Assembly: GCF_001854405.1 (NCBI RefSeq)
Contig: NZ_CP017718.1
Span: 1,798,001 to 1,862,000, forward strand
DNA length: 64,000 bases
Direction: 5' to 3'
DNA from: Hyphomonas sp. Mor2
GTDB lineage: Bacteria > Pseudomonadota > Alphaproteobacteria > Caulobacterales > Hyphomonadaceae
Shown here: one piece after another, positions 35,201-41,113 of the stretch
How positions within the stretch are numbered: position 1 is the first letter of the stretch
Layout of the letters: every line of letters starts with the position of its first letter
The notes under the pieces: model-generated
Told to the model about the DNA's origin: nothing
Seen by the model: the letters and a program-made list of their open reading frames with translations, nothing else
The model's database searches: none
Position numbers and translations under genes: made by a program

Positions 35201-36611
35201 TTGCCAGCAAGGCGTTGACCTCGTCCCAGTGCCCGCCATAGCGCTCTGTCCAGGCCTGCCCGGGAAGTGTTCTGACCAGTTTCTCACGCTCGACAATCGC
35301 CGCTTCATCACGCAGCGACTCGCCTTCCTCGGCGCGCATCATCAACGCGCGCCACATGCGGGCATCGTCATGCTCACGTTGCAGCCATCCGCGCGGACGG
35401 TCGTCGGCGTCGAACTCATCCATGACGTTCAAGCGATCCCAGCATCGGATCAGCGATTCATGCGTGATATCGACGACCGGGTCCTCATCATCACTCTGCA
35501 GCAGGAAGCCCGTATGGGCATCGCAAAAATGGTCGATCGTAGTTTCCAGCGCGGACTGATGCGACTGGCAGATCGCCTCGATCACACTGCGCCGGATCGG
35601 TCGCCGCGTGGCCCGGCCATTGCCGTCCAGATCAATGATCGCCCGGAACAGGTGCTCGGCGCACCAAGTGCCGCCTTGCGCCTTTTCCTCGATTTCATGC
35701 AGCACTTCATCGGCCCGTTGCGAGAGGGTCTGTTTCAGGCCGAGATATCCGTCCAGGCGCAGCTGAACGCGATCCGGGGAGGCTTCAGACGCCTTGTTCC
35801 ACAGATACATCAGGCAGTGCTGGACAAGCGGCAACGCATCCACTTCGTCGCGGCTCTCATCGATCAGGCGCAAGGCGAGCTCGGTCTCGACCTCGCCGCC
35901 AAACACTTCGGCCGGCCCGATAATCGATTCCATCAGCTCAGCCTGTTCAAGCCGCGGCAGCAAGTATTGGGTCTTGTTGACCACCTCGGCAAAGCCGACA
36001 AACTTGGCGCAATCGCCGAGAAAGTCCGAACGCATCGTGGCGATGACGTGAATGCCGTCTGGCGGGGAATCGGCAAAGATTCTCAACACCTCGATCAGCA
36101 TCTCGACTTCCGACCGCTCGATCTCGGCGGCGTAGCGGAAAATCTCTTCGAACTGGTCGATCAGCAGACAGACATTGCCCTTCTTGCCGAGCTCGAAATC
36201 ATCCACCAGGGCCTGGATCGCGTCGATGCCGCGGTTCAGGCGGCGGCGGACATCGCGAACCAGCCGCATGGACGGCACGTCTTCATCGCCCAGCCCCTCG
36301 ATCAGGCGCGCGATCGCCTCGGCCAGATTCCACAGCGGGGCCGCTCCAGGCCGCATCTGCGCGGTATGCCAGCCGACCTCGTGCCCGTGGTGACTCATTT
36401 CCAGCCGCGGCAACAAACCAGCTTTGACCAGCGAAGACTTTCCGCAGCCAGAGGTCCCGTGCAGCAAGACAAATTGAGCGGAGGCGAGACGTTCCATCAC
36501 CGCGTCGATCATGCGGTTTCGACCGAAGAAGATGGGCCATTCGGATTTCTTGAACGGCCGGATTCCGGGATAGGGTTGAGTGAAGCCGATGGGATTGGTC
36601 ACGATGTTCAC
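32229..36611 (-). CDS. Membrane-anchored nSTAND1-type NTPase with two WD40 propellers
   Basis: 1460 residues from GTG 36611, whose GTGA overlap couples it to the TIR gene; a TTG at 36638 would add 9 residues. Order: PYPGIRPFKKSEWPIFFGR lead-in; nSTAND1 ATPase with Walker A HGTSGCGKSS (K58), Walker B CLLIDQFEEIF (about 148-158), sensor-like VIATMRSDFL and ALPLVQHCLMYLW; a Lys/Glu-rich coil; one membrane helix (about 492-512); then WD repeats. I count seven blades ending in VIWDA, KVWNAL, RVFDY, QLYDI, LVWNA, RVWSL and RIFRF, a helical linker, then seven more (FLWDL, ALYDL, QIWRM, RVWDS, ELWRI, SIWES, HKFTF). A 20-residue Cys...Trp-Cys motif closes each propeller. The positively charged side before the helix predicts ATPase in the cytoplasm and propellers in the periplasm. 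Confidence 0.88.
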   Translation of the reverse strand: MNIVTNPIGFTQPYPGIRPFKKSEWPIFFGRNRMIDAVMERLASAQFVLLHGTSGCGKSSLVKAGLLPRLEMSHHGHEVGWHTAQMRPGAAPLWNLAEAIARLIEGLGDEDVPSMRLVRDVRRRLNRGIDAIQALVDDFELGKKGNVCLLIDQFEEIFRYAAEIERSEVEMLIEVLRIFADSPPDGIHVIATMRSDFLGDCAKFVGFAEVVNKTQYLLPRLEQAELMESIIGPAEVFGGEVETELALRLIDESRDEVDALPLVQHCLMYLWNKASEASPDRVQLRLDGYLGLKQTLSQRADEVLHEIEEKAQGGTWCAEHLFRAIIDLDGNGRATRRPIRRSVIEAICQSHQSALETTIDHFCDAHTGFLLQSDDEDPVVDITHESLIRCWDRLNVMDEFDADDRPRGWLQREHDDARMWRALMMRAEEGESLRDEAAIVEREKLVRTLPGQAWTERYGGHWDEVNALLATSRAEIDERKEKERKNAERKQLLVIGAFAVLGIGIITIGSLWSSANNSRDRVQDVLWGNLISRWERVVQPTAWEADGVTNDVIDSTDVRAQVGLYILDTGQIDVDNTDGLDEELQISLEDKLRDFRVASVALRPVFETQFAIYNGSPQEVDGVAVSSDGRYVAAGEDAGHIVIWDAAAGYEQGQIKELRRFLAHGNQVGQVRFRPGAGNGYELLSVGYDGKAKVWNALTGDLIREFEAPGRNWGGSWSQDGSKLAAGADRGTARVFDYTDETRTAPLFEVDSRSELAMGVAFNPDANQLAVAPVKEGIQLYDISAPPSQSSAPALAPPRIGEVGEGELFSVEWSLDGKYIASGLDNGDMLVWNADGERNEVARMNNVQAARALAFGKDNAYLATGSDAGEARVWSLPDGKLVAELRGHTDDVDSIAWTPGGDYIVTGTDDGFLRIFRFEEPDFSQPISEVIEQTRARFASASSEDGSSDEPNVCLSTEQWRSLVGASIAPYWCRTSEQAIADTIASMGTLEDFSEAQTLLRELVPQTSAHAVFERLMDAMSLSQLQLSGRKNKTERADRYLNLGRSLVSEQHPERASRLAFLRMMTQTSEQSDPATQALLAMESLSYQAWASGTEIFDRADVASLFANRPEPFQSFLPDVIDAESSHGQIRALSTDAMYANLAVASNDGGIFLWDLATRSVEPLLQTDDRTVVYDVAVNPAGTLVAAALSDSLEDGRFALYDLENGRIESQIGDKIRDPRSIGWSADGQVLATGADAEIAQIWRMQGSQVSDEAPVILEGHSGGIRSIALSRNGQFVVTGATDATARVWDSRTGSSLHVIKQNGSIDSVDYSAAIDEEGSSLLAIGGAGNVVELWRILADGNVSDMEHSLVFASNVEDVAFSNDGKYLAVASSSVSIWESETGKRRLTLDIEDITALTWAADGTALLTGSRTGEVHKFTFDPETLAARAGEFQGQCLDAEQRQQFELSSQSPAWCSGGAG

Positions 36612-37639
36612 CCAGCGTGGATGTTCGTCTTCAGCCAATCCTGGAAGGATGTCGTCCAGTCCTGTTGTACGGCATTGACGGTCTGGATCCCGAGACGCTG
36701 CGCAAACGGATCGTCACTACCCGTCCGGTCAATCAGGGCACACGGAATATTCTTGCCGGACACGCGAAGCGCGGTGCGGTCGCTGACCAGCATATGAATG
36801 TCGTGCTCTGTCGGTGGATCGACGACCAGAGCGCAGGCCGCATTGGCTTCTTCCTTGAGAATGCGCAGACGCTCTTCCCGCGCCCGTTCCATCTCCATCA
36901 AGCCCGTGCCGATCGGCTTCAGGCGTTCCGGGAACACCGCGCAGCCGGAATCCTCGAGCTGGCCTTTGACATTCTCCCACGCCTCGATGTGTGTCGCCTT
37001 GGCATGCAGATAGACTTTGACCGATTCCGATGCCGCAGAGATGATCGGACTCTGAGCTTTCTCCTCACGATACTTGGAGTTCTGCTTGATCTTGCGCAGA
37101 TGATTGATGACCAGCGTCGCAAGGCTGCTCATCTCTCGCCAGAAGCTGGTATCATTATTGGTCGGATGCGGAAAACCGAGCGGCTTCGGATTGGAAATCC
37201 GGCCGGATTCATCGGTATTGGAATAGAACAGCACCGGGGTGGAGAGCTCCGACAGGGATTTCGGCAATTCTTCCTTCAGCGCAGGATCACAGACCAGAAC
37301 GATCGATCGTCCGCCATTGTCACGGTTCTTCTTGAGTTGTTCTTCGAACCAATGGGCTTCCTCTCCGCACCAGGGAGAGCGCAGGAACTGCTCGGTGAGG
37401 ATGATCAGAATGACCCCGGAGGCACTTGGCGTATCGGAGAAATTCGCCCGCAAGGAGGCGATATTGGCTTCATCCCAGCCCAGCAAATGGCTGAACCCGA
37501 CCATTTCGGTCGCATCGCTTTTCACTTCATTTCTGAGTTCGTCAAACAGGAACTTCGTCCAGTCGATCTGCCGCAAATCCTTGCCGGGATGGCAGCTCAC
37601 GAATAAGTCGTGGCGATAAGGCAGATCCAGAAAAGCCAT
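36608..37639 (-). CDS. TIR-domain protein with a second Rossmann-like domain
   Basis: 343 residues, no signal peptide. Residues about 8-160 read as a TIR domain: RHDLFVSCHPGKD opening strand, VILIILTEQFLRSPWCGEEA with the W-C-x-E-E segment (W90, E93/E94) where TIR NADases carry the catalytic Glu, and SIVLVCDPALKEE. Residues about 205-343 form a second alpha/beta region beginning VKVYLHAKATHIEAWENVKG, which looks like a degenerate TIR/SLOG-type domain. GGGGA lies upstream of ATG 37639. Overlap with the STAND gene argues for a TIR effector or adaptor gated by the STAND ATPase. NADase activity is possible but not shown. Confidence 0.8.
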   Translation of the reverse strand: MAFLDLPYRHDLFVSCHPGKDLRQIDWTKFLFDELRNEVKSDATEMVGFSHLLGWDEANIASLRANFSDTPSASGVILIILTEQFLRSPWCGEEAHWFEEQLKKNRDNGGRSIVLVCDPALKEELPKSLSELSTPVLFYSNTDESGRISNPKPLGFPHPTNNDTSFWREMSSLATLVINHLRKIKQNSKYREEKAQSPIISAASESVKVYLHAKATHIEAWENVKGQLEDSGCAVFPERLKPIGTGLMEMERAREERLRILKEEANAACALVVDPPTEHDIHMLVSDRTALRVSGKNIPCALIDRTGSDDPFAQRLGIQTVNAVQQDWTTSFQDWLKTNIHAG

Positions 37640-37791
37640 TTATTGTCCCCATTCTTTGACACACCCTAGTTCAGATACGTCAGATTCCTCCGGCCAGATC
37701 AACTCCAGTTAACTTAATTAAGCGGACCCTCGGCGCATCGTCCAGTCCGCATTTACGAAACTCGGGCCAGTTGCCCAAAAATACAGCACGC
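37640..37791 (-). promoter_or_regulatory. Gap with possible internal promoter before the TIR gene
   Basis: 152 bases separate the channel and TIR genes, the largest gap in this block. It holds GTTAACTTAATTAAG (37708-37722), containing the palindrome CTTAATTAAG, in otherwise GC-rich DNA. On the minus strand a TTGATC follows it, a possible -35. I infer a second promoter for TIR-STAND; no terminator-like hairpin is obvious. Confidence 0.35.
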
Positions 37792-39825
37792 TTACGACCG
37801 TCGGGCGAAGCGATTTCCCAATACCGCCAACAGTAACCCGAAGGTCATGAACCCGAACAGAACGTTGGCGATCAACAAAAGTTGACCAGCCCCGGTCAAC
37901 GGTTCGGCGACATCCGAGATCCCCAGCGTGGCGAATCCCATCGCCGCCACAAACCAAGGGGCGAACCAGTGTTTTGGTTTAGAGCAGGATTCTTGGCTGA
38001 CGTCAGCGCAACTCGCCAATTCGCCAGCGAAGGCAACGTCCTTGCCGACGCGGAAGTGATAGATGAAGCCGAAAATGATGATCAATATCAGCGCGAACAG
38101 CGCCACCCGGTCCCAATCGCGCCCATAACCAAGCGCGCCCCACAGCTTGAACACGGCGCGTTTTCCAAACCAGCTGCCGACAAATGAGGTCAGCAACAAA
38201 GACAAGACGACCCCGACCGAGAGCGGCACCAGAACCGCGAACGGAGACAGGTCGCCCGCGCGTGTGATGCTCAACGGGTCCAGGACCCACCGCGCAAAGT
38301 CCCGATCGACGATCGCGGCCGCCATGCCGCCCGCCAGGAGGGCGCTGAACAGGATCCACAAGACGTTTCTGACCGTCACTTCGCCGATCAGCTCAGACAG
38401 CAGGCTGCCCGTCCAATGCCAGCCATTCGACGCGACCCGACGGGCTTTGCCGCCGAATGTCTCCTCGTCGCCCGGCGGCGCGGTCTTCCACGCGTACAGT
38501 TTCGGCCGATCCGCCTTCATCCGCTCATCGAGCGTGTCGATATAATCCTGGTCCTGCAGGTCCCGTCTCAGCAGCAGATCGCCCCAGACCGTGGCGCTGC
38601 CCTTGATGCCCCGGCAATTCTTGCGGAGATTCCTGTACTCGTACGAGACGTCCGTGAACTCGACATCATCGAGGATCGACCCGGCCCAGCGGACCTTGGT
38701 CTTTTTCAGATCGATATTGCGAAACCGCGCTCTGGAAAGGTCCGTGGACTCGAAGTCGACGGGTTTCAGAAACTTGGTTCCGAAGAACTTTCCGCCAACC
38801 ACTTTGGCGTCTTTCATGAATAACTGGTCGGCAAACTGGGTTCTGTCGAACTCTGCGTCGCTGCCCAGATCGGCCCCTTCAAATCTGGCCGGGCTGAGAA
38901 AGTGACTCCCAAAGAAGTTCGGAGCCCCCGAAAACTTGGTCAGCCTGAAGCTGACGCCGCCTCGGAATCGCGCCGTCTTGAAGTTGGTTTCAAAGCCAAA
39001 CTGGGCCCGCTCGAAATCGGCATCTTCGCGAAACACGACATTCTCAAATGAGGTAAAGCGCCCGAAGCGCGCCTTGTAGAAATCGGCTGAGGAAATGAAA
39101 CGGGAATTGTCGAGCTTCGCCCCCTCGCCAAAGTCGCATTCAAAAAATGTCGCCTTGCCCGCAAACAGCGAGTGTTCCAATTGCGTGCCGCGGCCGAAGG
39201 ATACGCGTTGAGACTCGCATTCGCTGAACTCCGACAAGACGCTTCGAATGAACAGGGTCCGGTCCTCGGACGTGGTCCCGAGCTGATCAAATCCTTCCCA
39301 GACTCTGTGGACGTTCTTCGCTCTCGCGCCAATCAGTTGAAGTCGCAGATCAGCGCCCCCATTGCAGGCCCGGCTCATGAGCAAGCGCTTGGTCAGAAAC
39401 TCCGCGAGCAGCGCCACGCCCGGATCATTGAGCTTGCTCAGATCCGTCTCGGGCAGGTGCAGGATATGCCAGAGCTGGCCGTCCCATTCCTTGAGCAGCC
39501 CGGCATCGAACAGTTCCTGATCGGTCAATAGAACCGGTTGATCGCCCAGCCCGGAGACCTCGCCAACCGTGTCGAGCCCCCAGGACCAGCGCAGATAATC
39601 CTGCGCGCTGGCCTGGATATAGGCGTCATCGCCGCTGCCGACGAGTTTGCCATTGCCGGGAAAATCGAGCGGCGCGCGCCAGCACTTGGGATGCTCCACA
39701 GTCCGGCTGCCCATGGACCAGTCAGCGTCCTTCAGAGCGTCCCAGGAGAAATCGCTATTGCGCCAGTCCGTCCGCCAGTCGTCGACCAGTTGATCGAAGA
39801 AGAAGTCAGTCCCCGTATCGCTCAC
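37792..39825 (-). CDS. Pentapeptide-repeat protein with C-terminal ion-channel-like pore
   Basis: 677 residues. After a unique N-terminal region (1-200) come F-centred pentapeptide repeats (about 205-400; e.g. ATFFECDFGEGAKLDNSRF, ADFYKARFGRFTSFENVVF), predicted to form a right-handed quadrilateral helix. Four hydrophobic helices follow (about 490-675): NVLWILFSALLAGGMAAAIV, FAVLVPLSVGVVLSLLLTSF, VALFALILIIIFGFIYHF, then a pore-loop-like FVAAMGFATLGISDV and a last helix ending LLLAVLGNRFARRS. The pore segment resembles two-TM K+ channels, but the filter is TLGISD rather than TVGYGD. ATG 39825 has GGGG upstream. It may be a membrane effector of the TIR/STAND block. Confidence 0.8.
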   Translation of the reverse strand: MSDTGTDFFFDQLVDDWRTDWRNSDFSWDALKDADWSMGSRTVEHPKCWRAPLDFPGNGKLVGSGDDAYIQASAQDYLRWSWGLDTVGEVSGLGDQPVLLTDQELFDAGLLKEWDGQLWHILHLPETDLSKLNDPGVALLAEFLTKRLLMSRACNGGADLRLQLIGARAKNVHRVWEGFDQLGTTSEDRTLFIRSVLSEFSECESQRVSFGRGTQLEHSLFAGKATFFECDFGEGAKLDNSRFISSADFYKARFGRFTSFENVVFREDADFERAQFGFETNFKTARFRGGVSFRLTKFSGAPNFFGSHFLSPARFEGADLGSDAEFDRTQFADQLFMKDAKVVGGKFFGTKFLKPVDFESTDLSRARFRNIDLKKTKVRWAGSILDDVEFTDVSYEYRNLRKNCRGIKGSATVWGDLLLRRDLQDQDYIDTLDERMKADRPKLYAWKTAPPGDEETFGGKARRVASNGWHWTGSLLSELIGEVTVRNVLWILFSALLAGGMAAAIVDRDFARWVLDPLSITRAGDLSPFAVLVPLSVGVVLSLLLTSFVGSWFGKRAVFKLWGALGYGRDWDRVALFALILIIIFGFIYHFRVGKDVAFAGELASCADVSQESCSKPKHWFAPWFVAAMGFATLGISDVAEPLTGAGQLLLIANVLFGFMTFGLLLAVLGNRFARRS

Positions 39826-39902
39826 ATCGCCCCGCTGCGTTCAAATGGCATCCGGTCCAGGCCCAACTCCCCCTATCCAGGATCCGGTGAAAATCGCCGA
39901 AA

Positions 39903-40397
39903 TCAGAATTTGTTCTTGTCGAAGATCACCTGCATGATGTTGCGCGCGGTTTCCTGCGGCATCTCCATCTTGACCATCAGCTCGTCGAGATAATCACGCT
40001 CTTTCGGGTGAAGCTCGCCATCCGACAGGACAATGTCCAAAGCGTGCGCAAAGATTGTCTTGTGCATGCTGACCGGCAGGGCGCTGCACGCCTCGGCGAC
40101 ACAGTCCGGACGCTGGTTGCGGCGCTCCATGACGGTGAGGTTCAGGCGCGACAGTTCATGATCGCTGAGCCCGGCAAACGTCTTCGCCCGTTTGACCAGA
40201 GCGTGCAGATACTGCTTCTCGTTCGGATCGACTTTGTCGTCGGCGAAAATCGCCTCCAGCAGCAAGCACATATAGGCTTCCGCGATGCTCCAGTCATTGA
40301 TCGTTTGAGCCTGGTTGAGCAGATCGGAAGCGCTTTGTTCGGAGTCGGAGGCTGGCGATAATCCCGAGAACAGGACGCCGATTGCTGAATTATCCAT
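39903..40397 (-). CDS. TerB-like helical protein
   Basis: 164 residues, all-helical. Two acidic loops mark the TerB fold: CLLLEAIFADDKVDPNEKQYL and, in the C-terminal half, HALDIVLSDGELHPKERDYL, the usual D-G-x-[L/V]-x-x-x-E pattern thought to bind metal. TerB-like proteins accompany tellurite/phage-resistance and other stress systems and are thought to sit at the membrane interface. ATG 40397 is preferred to a TTG five codons upstream. It sits between the coiled-coil membrane protein and the channel gene on the same strand and is probably an accessory of the same complex. Confidence 0.82.
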   Translation of the reverse strand: MDNSAIGVLFSGLSPASDSEQSASDLLNQAQTINDWSIAEAYMCLLLEAIFADDKVDPNEKQYLHALVKRAKTFAGLSDHELSRLNLTVMERRNQRPDCVAEACSALPVSMHKTIFAHALDIVLSDGELHPKERDYLDELMVKMEMPQETARNIMQVIFDKNKF

Positions 40398-40450
40398 GAT
40401 GTTAAGTCCCAAATGTTCTTTCTGGTTCTGTTTAGATCAGACGGTGAATA

Positions 40451-41089
40451 TTACCCGCAGTTCGGCTGGTCGCGTCGACGGAACGGGTTTTGCGGCAGGT
40501 TGCAGTAACGCGGTGGCTCGATCGTACGGGCGCGCATCCATTCCTGGACCGCATCGACCGCTTCTGTCAGGTTCTCATAGTCCAGTTCCAGATTGTCGGT
40601 CGCTGCAGCCCGCCAATTTGCATGCTGAGCCTCCAGCAGGATCGTCGTTTCGCGATCCAGGCCCGGCGTGTTCGGATAGTCGCGGCGCATCTCTTCCAGG
40701 ATCTGATCCAGGCGGCGGACTTCGATCGTGCGATCCGCGAGCGCGCGATAATCATCGAATCCTTGAATCTCGACCAGCTGCACCGCGATGGTGTCATTCG
40801 CGTCGGCCAGTTGTGCTTCTACGGTTGCTTTATCCGTCTCCGCCATATTGGCATTGTTCCAGAAGAAGGCCGCCGCCGCGATCGCGGCCAGGGCCAGCAC
40901 CAACAGGCCAAAGGCCCGGCCATTCGCGCCATGCTTCTTGCGCCGTTCGCGCTGCAATTGCTCTTCCAGATCCTTGATCTTGTCGTTGGCTTCGTTCTTC
41001 TCCTCAACCGCGGACAGGATCCGCGCGGAAAGTGACTCGGTGGGCTCAAAGATGAGATCCCGGCCGCTGACTGGTACTAAATCGTTCAT
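40451..41089 (-). CDS. Coiled-coil single-pass membrane protein
   Basis: 212 residues, family unknown to me. Residues about 25-55 form a charged coiled coil (EKNEANDKIKDLEEQLQRER), followed by a basic stretch, a membrane helix (about 59-79, FGLLVLALAAIAAAAFFW) and a second helical region from residue 85 (TDKATVEAQLADANDTIAVQ). The extreme C-terminus is CNLPQNPFRRRDQPNCG, with two cysteines. The positive-inside rule puts the C-terminal part in the periplasm, the same topology as predicted for the STAND protein. It lies 24 bases after the lipoprotein gene and is probably an operon partner. Confidence 0.7.
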   Translation of the reverse strand: MNDLVPVSGRDLIFEPTESLSARILSAVEEKNEANDKIKDLEEQLQRERRKKHGANGRAFGLLVLALAAIAAAAFFWNNANMAETDKATVEAQLADANDTIAVQLVEIQGFDDYRALADRTIEVRRLDQILEEMRRDYPNTPGLDRETTILLEAQHANWRAAATDNLELDYENLTEAVDAVQEWMRARTIEPPRYCNLPQNPFRRRDQPNCG

Positions 41090-41113
41090 ATCAAGTGTCC
41101 CTTTCTTGAGATC

